From: Pseudomonadota bacterium
GTDB taxonomy: Bacteria; Pseudomonadota; Alphaproteobacteria; Rhizobiales; Phreatobacteraceae
Assembly: GCA_020161695.1 (NCBI GenBank)
Contig: JAIUOO010000001.1
Location: 310,001 to 374,000, forward strand
Direction of reading: 5' to 3'
Length of the DNA stretch: 64,000 nucleotides
Part shown: in pieces, positions 17,414-27,766 of the stretch
Numbering within the stretch: position 1 is the first letter of the stretch
Layout: every line of letters begins with the position of its first letter
The notes under the pieces: model-generated
Told to the model about the DNA's origin: nothing
Database searches by the model: none
The model's input: the letters and a program-made list of their open reading frames with translations, nothing else
Program-made: the position numbers and the translations under genes

Positions 17414-20047
17414 ATGCGCACCGACGAGGCGACCCCCGTGCGGCTGGCCGACTATCGCGTCCCCGACCATGTCGTGAAGACCGTCAGGCTCGATGTGTCG
17501 CTGCACCCGACCGCGACGCGCGTGGTCGCCGGGCTTGCCGTCGAATCCCACCCGGCGGGCGTACCGGGCGCGCCGCTGGTTTTCGACGGCGACGACCTGA
17601 CCCTCGTGGCGCTCGCCATCGACGGCAAGCCCCTGCCCGCCGACGCCTATGTGGCGACGGCCAGGACGCTGACCATCGCGCGCCCGCCGTCCGGCGCCTT
17701 CACGCTGACGATCGAGACCAGGGTCAATCCCGAAGCCAACAGCCAGCTGATGGGGCTCTATCGCTCGTCGGGAACGTGGTGCACCCAGTGCGAGGCCGAG
17801 GGCTTCCGCCGCATCACCTATTTCCCCGACCGTCCGGACGTGCTGGCCGTCTATACGACCCGCATCGAGGCCGACAAGGCCGACGCGCCGGTCCTGCTCG
17901 GCAACGGCAACCTCGTCGAAGCCGGCGACCTCCCAGGCGGCCGGCATTTCGCCGTCTGGCACGATCCCCACCCGAAGCCGAGCTACCTCTTCGCGCTGGT
18001 CGGCGGCAGGCTCGCCCACGTCGCCGACAGCTTCGTCACGCGTTCGGGCCGCAAGGTCGCGCTCGGCATCTATGTCGAGCACGGCAAGGAGGACCGCTGC
18101 GCCTATGCGATGGACGCGCTGAAGCGCTCGATGCGCTGGGACGAGGAAGCCTTCGGCTGCGAATACGACCTCGACGTGTTCAACATCGTCGCGGTCGGCG
18201 ACTTCAACATGGGGGCCATGGAGAACAAGGGCCTCAACATCTTCAACGACAAATACGTCCTTGCCCTGCCCGACACGGCGAGCGACCAGGACTATGCGGC
18301 GATCGAGGCGATCATCGCCCACGAATATTTCCACAACTGGACCGGCAACCGCATTACCTGCCGCGACTGGTTCCAGCTCTGCCTGAAGGAGGGCCTGACC
18401 GTCTTCCGCGATCAGGAATTCTCGGCCGACATGCGCTCGCGGGCGGTGAAGCGCATTGCCGACGTGCGGCTCCTGAAGAGCCACCAGTTCCCCGAGGATG
18501 CCGGCCCGCTGTCGCACCCGGTCCGGCCGGAAGTCTATAGCGAGATCAACAACTTCTACACCGCGACGGTGTATGAGAAGGGCGCGGAGGTCATCCGCGC
18601 GCTGAAGGTTCTCATCGGCCCGGAGGCGTTCCGGAAGGGCATGGACCTGTACCTCGCGCGTCACGACGGCGACGCCGCGACCGTCGAGGACTTCATCGCC
18701 TGTTTCGCCGAGGCGAGCGGCCGCGATCTCACGCAGTTCTTCCTCTGGTATCGCCAGTCGGGCACGCCGGAAGTGACCGTCTCCACCAGGCACGATGCGA
18801 AGGCCGGCACGTTCACCGTCGAGGCCCGGCAGACTTTGAAGCCGACGCCCGGCCAGACCGACAAGCGGCCCATGGTCATCCCGCTCGCCATCGGCCTGAT
18901 CGGGCCGAACGGCGAGGATCGCCCCCTGCTCACCGAGGACGGACGGACCGTCGCGGGCGTGGTGGCGCTGACCGAGGCGCGCCACAGCTTCACCTTCACC
19001 GGCCACCCGACGCGGCCGGTCCTCTCCATCAATCGCGGCTTCTCCGCGCCGGTGACGCTGAGGACCGATCTCTCCGCCGACGATCTCGGCTTCCTCGCCC
19101 GCCACGACAGCGATCCCTACAACCGCTGGCAGGCGGTGCAGACGCTGGCGACCGATCTGCTGGTCAAGGCCGGCCGTGCGGACGGCACCATCGCTCCCGA
19201 CGATGCCGAACCCGTGATCGCGGCGCTGAAGGCGACACTGGCGACGACCTCCGATCACGCCTTCGCCGCACAGGTCCTCGCCTTGCCCTCGGAATCCGAC
19301 ATCGCCCGCGAGATCGGCGCGGAGGTCGATCCCGATTCCGTCCATGCCGCGCGCGTGCATCTGCGCCGCATCGTCGCGACGACGCTCGGCGAGGATCTCG
19401 GACGGACCATCGACAGCCTGTCGTCCAGCGCGCCCTACAGCCCCGACGCCGCCTCGGCCGGACGCCGGGCGCTGGCCAATATCGCGCTCGACCTCTGGGC
19501 CGCCGCGGGCGGCGAAGGCCGCCTCTCCGCCGTCGAACAGCGCTTCGCCGCTGCCGACAACATGACCGACCGTCTCGCCGCGCTCGCGGTGCTCGCCCAG
19601 CATCCCGGCGAGCGGCGCGAGGCCGCGCTCGAGAGCTTCCGCGAGCGCTATCGCGACGATCCGCTGATCCTCGACAAATGGCTGGCTCTGCAGGCTGCCA
19701 TCCCCGAGCCTGGCACCCTCGACAGGGTGAAGCGGCTCCTCGCCGGCCCCGGCTTCGCCGCGACCAATCCGAACCGCCTGCGCGCGCTCGTCGGCTCCTT
19801 CGCCACCGCCAACCAGACGCAGTTCAACCGCGCGGACGGCACCGGCTACGGCTTCCTCGTCGACGTCGTGCTGGATGTTGACGGCCGCAACCCGCAGGTC
19901 GCGGCAAGGCTGCTCTCCACCTTCAAGAGCTGGCGCGCCATGGAGCCGGGCCGCCGCGCCCATGCCAAGGCGGCGCTCGACCGGGTTCTCGCCGCCGAAA
20001 CGCTGTCGACGGATGTTCGCGACATTGCCCAGCGCTCGCTCGCCTGA
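17414..20047 (+). CDS. pepN: aminopeptidase N (M1 family)
   Basis: An 877-residue zinc aminopeptidase of the E. coli PepN type, which removes N-terminal residues from peptides in the cytoplasm. The substrate-anchoring GAMENKGL motif is present. The zinc site HEYFHNW has His303, catalytic Glu304 and His307, with the third ligand Glu326 in CLKEGLT. The C-terminal superhelical region after about residue 530 matches the PepN-specific extension. Length is that of the family. It follows the CDF gene by 42 bases with GAAGGA before its ATG. Confidence 0.97.
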   Translation: MRTDEATPVRLADYRVPDHVVKTVRLDVSLHPTATRVVAGLAVESHPAGVPGAPLVFDGDDLTLVALAIDGKPLPADAYVATARTLTIARPPSGAFTLTIETRVNPEANSQLMGLYRSSGTWCTQCEAEGFRRITYFPDRPDVLAVYTTRIEADKADAPVLLGNGNLVEAGDLPGGRHFAVWHDPHPKPSYLFALVGGRLAHVADSFVTRSGRKVALGIYVEHGKEDRCAYAMDALKRSMRWDEEAFGCEYDLDVFNIVAVGDFNMGAMENKGLNIFNDKYVLALPDTASDQDYAAIEAIIAHEYFHNWTGNRITCRDWFQLCLKEGLTVFRDQEFSADMRSRAVKRIADVRLLKSHQFPEDAGPLSHPVRPEVYSEINNFYTATVYEKGAEVIRALKVLIGPEAFRKGMDLYLARHDGDAATVEDFIACFAEASGRDLTQFFLWYRQSGTPEVTVSTRHDAKAGTFTVEARQTLKPTPGQTDKRPMVIPLAIGLIGPNGEDRPLLTEDGRTVAGVVALTEARHSFTFTGHPTRPVLSINRGFSAPVTLRTDLSADDLGFLARHDSDPYNRWQAVQTLATDLLVKAGRADGTIAPDDAEPVIAALKATLATTSDHAFAAQVLALPSESDIAREIGAEVDPDSVHAARVHLRRIVATTLGEDLGRTIDSLSSSAPYSPDAASAGRRALANIALDLWAAAGGEGRLSAVEQRFAAADNMTDRLAALAVLAQHPGERREAALESFRERYRDDPLILDKWLALQAAIPEPGTLDRVKRLLAGPGFAATNPNRLRALVGSFATANQTQFNRADGTGYGFLVDVVLDVDGRNPQVAARLLSTFKSWRAMEPGRRAHAKAALDRVLAAETLSTDVRDIAQRSLA

Positions 20048-20211
20048 GGATTAGGGCATTTCTTCCTAGCTGTGTTAACCAAATATTTCCGATCCTGTGA
20101 TTCCCGGACTCTAGACAGCCCAGCGCCAAATCGATTCTTATGCCTGTGATTCGGAGGGGCTGGGGCCAACGTCCGGACATCAAATTCAAGAGTTCGACGG
20201 GGGAACCGGCG

Positions 20212-22512
20212 ATGGAGCGCATTTCGGCGCCCAGCGCGGATGCGCTGATTCACGCCTACGGGCCGCGCGGTTTCGCGCAGCCCATCAACGCTTCCATCGA
20301 GTCCTGGCTGGCGCCCTACGAGCCCATCCTGCGCCGCCTCGTGCCGGTCCTGATCGTCGCCTTCCTGGTGGTCATGGGCGCAGGCGCCGCGCTTCAGATC
20401 TACAACAGCCGCATCGACGCACTCGCCGCCGTCCAGAACGACATCGCAACCGCCGCCTCGGCCGTCGATGCCGACCTCAACTACCGCGTAACGCTCACCG
20501 ACGGCGACCTCGCCACCGCCGCCCAGATGGCGCTGGATCTCAGCGCCCCGCGCGTCGGCGCCCATCCCGGCCGCATCATGCTGGCGACCGACGCCACCGG
20601 CATCGTGGTTGCCGCCATGCCCGCCGCGGCCCGCCGGCAGTTCCTGGGCAAGCCGGTTGCCCCGCACCTCGTTCGTCCCGCCGGCACCATCGGCACCGAC
20701 TACGTGCAGCTCGGCTCCGGCGCGCAGGCGCTGATGGCGGTCAGGCCGCTGCCGCAGCCGCTGGCGAAGCTCTACGTCATCCAGACCGTCGACGACGCGC
20801 TCGCCAACTGGTGGCGCGCGACGCTGCTCACCAGCACACTGTTCGCCACCACCGGCCTGCTGCTGCTGGTCATCGGCATCGCCTTCCACATCCAGACCAT
20901 GCGCGCCGCCATCGCCGACATGGTCAACCACAATGCCCGCGCCACCATCGACGCGGCGCTGGAGAGCGGACGCTGCGGCCTGTGGGACTGGGAGATCGGC
21001 GCGGCGCAGATGTTCTGGTCGGCCTCGATGTTCGAGCTGCTGGGCATGGCCGGCCGCGAGGGCCTCGTCACCATCGACGAGTTGCAGCCGCTGCTTCACC
21101 CGGAGGACAGCTATCTCGGCGGCATCGCCTCCATGACCGGGCTCGACCCGGAGGCCGCCGTCGACTTCCAGTTCCGCATGCGCCATGCCGAGGGCCGCTG
21201 GGTCTGGCTCAGGGCGCGCGGTCGCGGCCTCGCCGTCGCCGGCGTTCCCTATCGCCGCTTCGTCGGCATCGTCGTCGACATCACCGAACAGCTTGAGCTG
21301 GCGCGCCGCAACGCCGCTGCCGACCATCGCATCCGCGAGGCCATCGAGACCGTGTCCGAAGCCTTCGTGGTCTGCGACGACCGCGACCGGATCGTGGTCT
21401 GCAATTCCAAGTTCCGCGAGCTCAACGGCCTCTCCGAGGAGGTCGCCCGCCCCGGCGCGAGCTACCAGGAAGCGCTTGCCGCCGGCGGCGGCGCGAAAGT
21501 GGTCGACGGGCGCGTGCTCGGCAACGGCGCGCGCGACGGCGCCCGCGACCTCGAGGTCCAGCTTGCCGACGGCCGCTGGTTCCAGATCTCGGAGCGGCGC
21601 ACCCATTGCGACGGCTTCGTCTCGGTCGGCACCGACATCACCGCCCTGAAGCGGCACGAGAACCAACTCACCGCCAGCGAGCAGCGCCTGCGCGCCAGCG
21701 TCGCCGACCTCCAGCGCAGCCAGTATGCATTGGAAATGCAGACCCAGCAGCTTGCCGAGCTCGCGGAGAAATATTCCGAGCAGAAGACCCAGGCCGAGGA
21801 AGCCAGCCGCGCCAAGTCCGAGTTCCTCGCCAATATGAGCCACGAACTGCGCACGCCGCTGAACGCCATCATCGGCTTCTCGGAAATCCTCAAGGACGGC
21901 CATTTCGGGCCGCTGGGCGTGACCAAATACGGCGAATATGCCCGCGACATCCATGACAGCGGCCATTTCCTGCTCTCGGTCATCGACGACATCCTCGACA
22001 TGTCGCGCATCGAGGCCGGCCGCCTGAAGCTCGACCCCCGCCCGACCCAGCTCGACGACACGCTGGAGGAGACCATGCGCGTGGTCTCCAAGATGGCCGA
22101 GGACAAGGCGATCATCATCGAGGCCGAGGTGCCGCAGGACATGGCTCTCGTCGCGGACCGCCGGGCGGTGAAGCAGATCGCGCTCAACCTCCTGTCGAAC
22201 GCCGTCAAGTTCACCCCGCGCGGCGGCATGATCTCGGTCCGGGCGCGCAAGGCCCGCGGCGTCATCGCCATCGCCATCGAGGATACCGGCATCGGCATCC
22301 CGCGCCGGGCCATCGACAAGCTCGGCAAGCCCTTCGAGCAGGTGCAGAGCCAGTTCTCGAAGAACCACAAGGGCTCGGGCCTCGGCCTCGCCATCGCCAA
22401 GTCGCTGGCCGAGATGCATGGCGGCTCGCTGCGCATCCGCTCCACCGTGGGGCGCGGAACTACCGTTGTGGTCCGCCTGCCCGTCGCGGGTCCGGTTCCG
22501 CAGGCCGCCTGA
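20212..22512 (+). CDS. PAS-domain sensor histidine kinase, PleC/PdhS-like
   Basis: A 766-residue membrane kinase. Two spans (about 43-62 and 205-228) enclose a periplasmic sensor region. Two PAS-like domains follow (about 240-365, with GLWDWEIG; and 375-485, with SEAFVVCDDRDRIVVCN), then a coiled segment, a HisKA domain with phospho-His544 in MSHELRTPLNAIIGFSEIL, and a HATPase domain with NLLSNAVKF, DTGIGI and GSGLGL. The FGPLG and KYGEYARDIHDSG stretch after the H-box is typical of the PleC/PdhS/DivJ group that controls CtrA-linked cell cycle in alphaproteobacteria. The start at 20212 has GGGGGA upstream. No response regulator is adjacent, as is usual for this group. Confidence 0.88.
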   Translation: MERISAPSADALIHAYGPRGFAQPINASIESWLAPYEPILRRLVPVLIVAFLVVMGAGAALQIYNSRIDALAAVQNDIATAASAVDADLNYRVTLTDGDLATAAQMALDLSAPRVGAHPGRIMLATDATGIVVAAMPAAARRQFLGKPVAPHLVRPAGTIGTDYVQLGSGAQALMAVRPLPQPLAKLYVIQTVDDALANWWRATLLTSTLFATTGLLLLVIGIAFHIQTMRAAIADMVNHNARATIDAALESGRCGLWDWEIGAAQMFWSASMFELLGMAGREGLVTIDELQPLLHPEDSYLGGIASMTGLDPEAAVDFQFRMRHAEGRWVWLRARGRGLAVAGVPYRRFVGIVVDITEQLELARRNAAADHRIREAIETVSEAFVVCDDRDRIVVCNSKFRELNGLSEEVARPGASYQEALAAGGGAKVVDGRVLGNGARDGARDLEVQLADGRWFQISERRTHCDGFVSVGTDITALKRHENQLTASEQRLRASVADLQRSQYALEMQTQQLAELAEKYSEQKTQAEEASRAKSEFLANMSHELRTPLNAIIGFSEILKDGHFGPLGVTKYGEYARDIHDSGHFLLSVIDDILDMSRIEAGRLKLDPRPTQLDDTLEETMRVVSKMAEDKAIIIEAEVPQDMALVADRRAVKQIALNLLSNAVKFTPRGGMISVRARKARGVIAIAIEDTGIGIPRRAIDKLGKPFEQVQSQFSKNHKGSGLGLAIAKSLAEMHGGSLRIRSTVGRGTTVVVRLPVAGPVPQAA

Positions 22513-22518
22513 GCGGCC

Positions 22519-25485
22519 TCAGATGTCCCCGACTATGGCGCGAAACGCCTTGCGGACCCTGACCTGCGTCTCGCCGACATAGGCATCGAGCGTCACGAAA
22601 TCCGGCAGTTCGCCGGCGCGCGCCAGGAGCCGCTTCAGGCCCGGCGCGGCGGTTGCCGGATCGAAGCCGTCGACGAGGCAGAGCCGGATGATCTGCGTCA
22701 GGCGCTGGTAGAACCGGCAGGCCTCGCGCAGCACCTCCGCCTCGGCCGCTTTGATCAGGCCGGCAGCCGCCGCCCTGTCGAGCACGCGGGCCGTGTTGGG
22801 GTCGAGAATGTCCGGGTGCCGCGCGCCATGGACGAGTTGCAGCGCCTGCGCGACGAACTCGATGTCGATCAGTCCGCCGCGCGCATATTTCAGGTCCCAG
22901 CGGGTCTCGTCGCCCTTGTCCTCGGCGATGGCCACACGCATGTCGATGATGTCGCCGAGCGTGGTCTTGGCGCTGCGCTTGGCGGTCAGCACGGCCCGGA
23001 TGGCCTTTTCGACCTCGGGGCCGAAGCCAGGCGTCGCCGCGACCACGCGGGCGCGGGTCAGCGCCATGTGCTCCCAGGTCCAGGCTTCCTTCAGCTGATA
23101 GCTGCGGAAGCCGTCGATATGGGTCGCGACCGGGCCGGAGCGGCCGGAGGGGCGCAGCCGAAGATCGACGTCGTAGAGAATGCCTTCGCTGGTCGGCGCG
23201 GACAGCGCGCTGACGAGGCGCTGGGTCAGGCGCGCGAAATAGTGGCCGCCGGTGAGCGACCGCGGGCCGTCGGAGGCGTTCTCCTTGGGATCGTGGTCGT
23301 AGAGCAGGATCAGGTCGAGGTCGGAGCCGGCGGTCATCTCGCGGCCGCCCAGCTTGCCCATGGCGACGACGGCGGTGCGCATGCCGGGAATGCGGCCGTG
23401 GGCCGATATCATCGCCTCGGTGACGGTCCGGTGCAGCGCGACGATCAACTGCTCGGCGAGCCGCGCGAAAGCCTGCCCGGCAGCCTCCGCCGACACCGTG
23501 CCGGCAAGAACCCGGACGCCGGTGAGGAAAAGCTGCTCCTGGCCGAAGACGCGGGCGCGGTCGAGCACCTCCTCGGCATGACCCGCCAGCGCCAGCGTCT
23601 CGTTCAGCCGCCGCGCGAGTTCGGCATCGCCCGGCAGTTCCCCGAAGAAGGCCGGCTCCAGCAGCGCGTCGAGCACATGGGCGCGCCGCCCCATCAGATC
23701 GGCCAGGCGCGGCGCCGAGCCCAGCACCTGCATGATGAGTTCGAGGAGGTCGGGATGGGCGCGCAGGATCGCCAGCAGCTCGATCGGCTGCGAATGGCGC
23801 GTCAGCAGGCGGTCGAAGGCCCTGAGGCCGAGGTCGGCGTCACCGGTGCGCGACAGGGCGTCGATGAGGGCGGGTGCCAGTTCCGCGACGCGGTCGCGCG
23901 CTTCCTTGGCCCTGAGGCCGCCGGATTTCGGCGCCTGCCAGCCGAGCACGGTCAGGGCCGCCGCAGCCGGGTCCTGAAAACCGAGTTCCTTCAGCGCGGC
24001 AAGCGTGGTGGCTTTCGGCGGGTCGGTGGCGAGGTCCAGCGTGCCCTTCACCTCGGCGAGCGGCGGCAGGGTCTCGAACAGCTTGGCATAGGCCGCCTCG
24101 ACCGGCAGCAGTTCCTCCGTGAGCGCCAGCGCGAAGGCCGCGCGGTCCTTGTAGCCGAGGAAACGGGCGATAGCCTCGACGCCCTCCGTCGTCTCGGGCA
24201 GCGAATGGGTCTGGTCGTCGGCGACCATCTGCAACCGGTGCTCCACCTGGCGCAGGAACCGATAGGCCCGCTCGAGGCTTTCCCGCGTCTCGACCGTGAC
24301 CCAGCCCGCCTCGCGCAGCCGCTCGAGCCCGGTGATCGTGTCTCTCACCCGCAGCGCCGGATTGCGGCCGCCCGCTATGAGCTGCTGGGTCTGCACGAAG
24401 AACTCGATCTCGCGGATGCCGCCGCGGCCGAGCTTGATGTTGTGCCCTTCGACCGCCAGCGCGTCGTGGCCACGGAAGGCGTGAATCTGGCGCTTCATCG
24501 CATGGACGTCGGCGACCGCCGCATAGTCGAGATATTTGCGCCAGATGAACGGCTGCATCTCCTTCAGGAATGCCTCGCCCGCCACGATGTCGCCGGCGCA
24601 GGGGCGCGCCTTGATGAAGGCGGAGCGCTCCCAGGTCTGGCCGATCGTCTCGTAATAGTGCAGCGCCGCCGGGGTGGAGATGGCGACCGCCGTAGCGCCC
24701 GGATCGGGGCGCAGGCGCAGGTCGGTGCGGAACACGTAACCGTCGGCCGTGCGCTCCTGCAGGATCTTCACGAGCCGCTGGGTCAGGCGGATATAGGCCG
24801 GCTGCGGCTCCTTGCCGGGCTTGGTCGGCGCGACCTCGGGGTCGAAGAAGACGATCAGGTCGATGTCCGAGGAATAGTTCAGCTCGAAGGCGCCGTGCTT
24901 GCCCATGGCCAGCACGATGTAGCCGGAGCCGCGCTCGGCATGTTTCGGATCGTCGGGCTGGAGGATGCCGGCATCGGCGAGGTCGCGCATCAGATGCGCC
25001 ACGGCCTCGGCGACGGCGAGATCGGCGGTCTCGGTCAGCGCGCGCGTCACCGTTTCCAGCGGCCAGAGGCCGCCGATGTCGCAGAGCGCGACGAGCAGCG
25101 CCACATCCGCGCGGAAGCGCCGCAGCACGCGGCCGACGCCCTCGTCGCTGCGCGCCTTGCGGCAATGCGCGACCGCCTCGGCCTTGAGGGTCGCGAAGCG
25201 GTCCTCGGGCGCCTCCCGGAGGCAGGCGAGCAGATGGCCGGGATCGTTGCGCGCTATCCCTGAGAGAAACGGCGAATGGGCGAGGACGCCCGCCACCAGC
25301 GCCTTCGCCTTTGCCGGCCTGGTCGCGGCGGCAAGCTCGCTGCGGACTGATTCGTCCTCGACGCTATCGAGATAGGCGGCGAGCATTTTTGCGGCCGTGA
25401 CGCCTTTCGGCATGACAGGCGCGTCGGAAAGCCGCTCGAGGAACGGGGAATGGGCGTCAGGCGGCTGGCGGTGCGGCGGCGTCAT
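22519..25485 (-). CDS. glnE: bifunctional glutamine synthetase adenylyltransferase/adenylyl-removing enzyme
   Basis: A 988-residue GlnE, which adds AMP to glutamine synthetase or removes it according to PII and glutamine signals. Two nucleotidyltransferase cores are visible: SSDIDLIVFFDPE near residue 205 (the de-adenylylating half) and GSDLDLILLYDHD near 718 (the adenylylating half). The linking regions include RGGIREIEFFVQ and ARGGLIDIEFVAQ. The gene converges on the PAS kinase with only six bases between stop codons. Its start overlaps the end of the upstream kinase gene by 29 bases, so it is probably translated from the same message. Confidence 0.97.
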   Translation of the reverse strand: MTPPHRQPPDAHSPFLERLSDAPVMPKGVTAAKMLAAYLDSVEDESVRSELAAATRPAKAKALVAGVLAHSPFLSGIARNDPGHLLACLREAPEDRFATLKAEAVAHCRKARSDEGVGRVLRRFRADVALLVALCDIGGLWPLETVTRALTETADLAVAEAVAHLMRDLADAGILQPDDPKHAERGSGYIVLAMGKHGAFELNYSSDIDLIVFFDPEVAPTKPGKEPQPAYIRLTQRLVKILQERTADGYVFRTDLRLRPDPGATAVAISTPAALHYYETIGQTWERSAFIKARPCAGDIVAGEAFLKEMQPFIWRKYLDYAAVADVHAMKRQIHAFRGHDALAVEGHNIKLGRGGIREIEFFVQTQQLIAGGRNPALRVRDTITGLERLREAGWVTVETRESLERAYRFLRQVEHRLQMVADDQTHSLPETTEGVEAIARFLGYKDRAAFALALTEELLPVEAAYAKLFETLPPLAEVKGTLDLATDPPKATTLAALKELGFQDPAAAALTVLGWQAPKSGGLRAKEARDRVAELAPALIDALSRTGDADLGLRAFDRLLTRHSQPIELLAILRAHPDLLELIMQVLGSAPRLADLMGRRAHVLDALLEPAFFGELPGDAELARRLNETLALAGHAEEVLDRARVFGQEQLFLTGVRVLAGTVSAEAAGQAFARLAEQLIVALHRTVTEAMISAHGRIPGMRTAVVAMGKLGGREMTAGSDLDLILLYDHDPKENASDGPRSLTGGHYFARLTQRLVSALSAPTSEGILYDVDLRLRPSGRSGPVATHIDGFRSYQLKEAWTWEHMALTRARVVAATPGFGPEVEKAIRAVLTAKRSAKTTLGDIIDMRVAIAEDKGDETRWDLKYARGGLIDIEFVAQALQLVHGARHPDILDPNTARVLDRAAAAGLIKAAEAEVLREACRFYQRLTQIIRLCLVDGFDPATAAPGLKRLLARAGELPDFVTLDAYVGETQVRVRKAFRAIVGDI

Positions 25486-26929
25486 GCGCCAATCGTGGCA
25501 GACGCAGCGCAACCTTTAAACCCGGCTGTGCGCCGGATCGCGCTTCTCCAAGCGTCAAAGTGCCGCCGTGAAGGCGCGCCACCGCCGCCGCGAGGCTGAG
25601 ACCGAGGCCGGAACCGGGGCGCGAGCGGCTCGCCTCCAGCCGGACGAAGCGGTCGAGCACGCGGCCACGGTCGGCCTCGGCGACGCCCGGCCCCTCGTCG
25701 GCAATGGCGAGAACCGCCTCGCCGCCATCGGTCTCGACGGTCAGCGCGACGCGCCCGCCACCTTCCGCCGGCCGGCCATATTTCAGCGCGTTGTCGACGA
25801 GGTTCGCCACCACCTGCCCCAGCAGTTCGCGGTTGCCCGTCACCATGGCCGGCGCGGCGTTGACCGCGATGGTCATGCCGACTTCCTCGGCCAGCGGCTC
25901 GTATAGCTCCGCGACGCTCTGGGCGATGGCCGCGAGATCGAGCGGCGCCATGTTCTCCCGCTGATTGCCCGCCTCGGCGCGCGCGATCATCAGGAGCGCG
26001 TTGAACGTGCGGATGAGGCCGTCGGATTCCTCGATGATGCTGCCGAGCGCCGCCTTGTGGGCCTCGTCGCTCGACGCGTTGCGCATCGCTTCCTCGGCGC
26101 GGTTGCGAAGGCGCGTCAGCGGCGTCTTGAGGTCGTGGGCGATGTTGTCGGAGACCTCCTTCATGCCGGCCATCAGCGCCTCGATGCGGCCCAGCATCTC
26201 GTTGACGCTGCCGGCGAGGCGGTCGAGCTCGTCGCGGGTGCCGGCGATCGGCAGTCGCCCCGCGAGGTCGCCGGCCATGATCCGCCGGGACATCTCGGTC
26301 ATGGCGTCGACGCGCTTCAGCACGCGGCGGGTGACGAAATAGGCGCCGATCAGCCCGAGGATCAGCGCGACCAGCAGCGACAGGCGGAAACCGCGGCCGA
26401 AGATCTCGCGCATCCGGTCGCGCTCTTCGAGGTCGCGGCCAACCAGCAGGCGAAAGCCGCCGGGCAGGCCATAGACCTGCGCCAGCGCCCGGTGCGGGCG
26501 GTCGCCGGCATCCTCGCCGGCGCGGCGGTAGTCCGTCTCGATCCAGCCGGGGCGGCCAAGCGTGCCGGGGGGCAGTTCGCCGATATTGCCGCCGATCACG
26601 TCGCCGCCGAAGGTCGCGACCAGATAGAGCGAGGCACCGGGGCGGCGGCCGCGCTCATCGACGACCTCGACCAGCCGGCGGATGCCGCCGATGGAATATT
26701 GTTCGGCGATGCCCCTTACCTCCGCCGTGATCGTCTCGGTGAGCTGGTCGGTCAGAAGCCGCTGGGTCGCGAAGCCCAGCCAGCCGATGACGAAGCCCGC
26801 GAACATCACGAAGATGGCGAGATAGGCCGCGATGATCTTGAAGGCGGTGGTCGAGAACAGCGTCCTGAGGCGCGCGATGCGCCCCGGCTTCGCCACCGCC
26901 ACCGCCTCGCGCGGCAGCACGGCGGTCAC
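25457..26929 (-). CDS. sensor histidine kinase, EnvZ-type
   Basis: A 490-residue membrane kinase: span 1 at about 30-52, a periplasmic sensor domain, span 2 at about 181-199, HAMP to about 250, HisKA with phospho-His265 in NIAHDLKTPLTRLRNRAEE, and a HATPase with NLVDNALKYG, DEGPGV and GSGLGL. It starts with GTG overlapping the stop of its response regulator (GTGA), so the two form a cognate pair. The signal is unknown. Position between DegP and GlnE is a gene order I recall from rhizobia, and an envelope-stress role is a reasonable guess from the DegP neighbour. Confidence 0.92.
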   Translation of the reverse strand: MTAVLPREAVAVAKPGRIARLRTLFSTTAFKIIAAYLAIFVMFAGFVIGWLGFATQRLLTDQLTETITAEVRGIAEQYSIGGIRRLVEVVDERGRRPGASLYLVATFGGDVIGGNIGELPPGTLGRPGWIETDYRRAGEDAGDRPHRALAQVYGLPGGFRLLVGRDLEERDRMREIFGRGFRLSLLVALILGLIGAYFVTRRVLKRVDAMTEMSRRIMAGDLAGRLPIAGTRDELDRLAGSVNEMLGRIEALMAGMKEVSDNIAHDLKTPLTRLRNRAEEAMRNASSDEAHKAALGSIIEESDGLIRTFNALLMIARAEAGNQRENMAPLDLAAIAQSVAELYEPLAEEVGMTIAVNAAPAMVTGNRELLGQVVANLVDNALKYGRPAEGGGRVALTVETDGGEAVLAIADEGPGVAEADRGRVLDRFVRLEASRSRPGSGLGLSLAAAVARLHGGTLTLGEARSGAQPGLKVALRLPRLAHDAAAPPAA

Positions 26930-27606
26930 GCGCGCACCGTGTAGCCCGCACCCCGGATCGTGTGGATCAGCGGCTTGTCGAAGCCCTTGTCGATCTTGGA
27001 GCGCAGGCGCGAGACGTGGACGTCGATGACGTTGGTCTGCGGATCGAAGTGGTAGTCCCAGACATGCTCCAGCAGCATGGTGCGGGTCACCACCTGCCCG
27101 GCATTCTTCATGAGATATTCGAGCAGGCGGAACTCGCGCGGCTGCAGCAGGATCTCGTCCGCGCCGCGCAGCACCCGGTGCGACAGGCGGTCCAGTTCGA
27201 GATCGCCGACGCGATAGACGGTCTCGGGAGCGCCCGCCGTGCGGCGGCGCGCCAGAACCTCGACGCGGGCGAGCAGTTCGGAGAAGGAATAGGGCTTGGG
27301 CAGGTAGTCGTCGCCGCCGGCGCGCAGGCCCTTCACGCGGTCGTCGACCTGGCCGAGGGCGGAGAGGATCAGCGTCGGCGTCTCCTTGCCGGCGGCCCGA
27401 AGCTCGCCGATGACGGAAAGCCCGTCCTTCTTCGGCAGCATGCGGTCGACCACCAGCACGTCGTAGGGGCCGTCCATCGCCATGGCGAGGCCGTCCTCGC
27501 CGTCGGCGGCATGATCCGCGACGTGGCCGGCCTCCCGGAACGCCTTGACGAGATAGGACGCCGCCTCGCGGTCGTCCTCGATGATCAGGATGCGCATGGA
27601 GGCCAT
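26926..27606 (-). CDS. response regulator, OmpR/PhoB family
   Basis: A 226-residue transcription regulator with a receiver domain (phospho-acceptor Asp54 in VLVVDRMLPKKDG, acidic pocket EDD near residue 10, conserved Lys in LPKPYSF) and a winged-helix DNA-binding domain containing LLQPREFRLLEYLMKN and HVSRLRSKIDKG. It is partner of the overlapping kinase. A second ATG nine bases downstream would remove three residues. Targets are unknown; degP just upstream on the same strand is a plausible one. Confidence 0.93.
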   Translation of the reverse strand: MASMRILIIEDDREAASYLVKAFREAGHVADHAADGEDGLAMAMDGPYDVLVVDRMLPKKDGLSVIGELRAAGKETPTLILSALGQVDDRVKGLRAGGDDYLPKPYSFSELLARVEVLARRRTAGAPETVYRVGDLELDRLSHRVLRGADEILLQPREFRLLEYLMKNAGQVVTRTMLLEHVWDYHFDPQTNVIDVHVSRLRSKIDKGFDKPLIHTIRGAGYTVRA

Positions 27607-27661
27607 ATTAGCCGGGCTCTCGATTGCTTCGCCAGTGAACGGGCGTGACGCCGGGGCGAAG

Positions 27662-27700
27662 AAAAACGGGGCGGCCGGACATGGAGAACCGACCGCCCCG
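27662..27700 (-). terminator. rho-independent terminator after degP
   Basis: Read on the minus strand, CGGGGCGGTCGG pairs with CCGGCCGCCCCG around a 10-base loop and is followed by five T residues (27666-27662). It separates degP from the response-regulator operon. Confidence 0.8.
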
Positions 27701-27766
27701 CTCGAGACGATCCAGGATGGCGGGGGGCGACTGGGGATGCCATTCCAGGATCACTCGTGAGTAGCT

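Noticed and set aside
17348..19963. An 871-codon open frame on the minus strand opposite pepN.
   Set aside because: It is antisense to a textbook PepN with all catalytic residues; composition is typical of antisense frames in high-GC DNA.
20080..20100. TTAACC-like half-site upstream of the PAS kinase as a CtrA box.
   Set aside because: Only one half of TTAA-N7-TTAA is present, which is expected by chance in this AT-rich patch.
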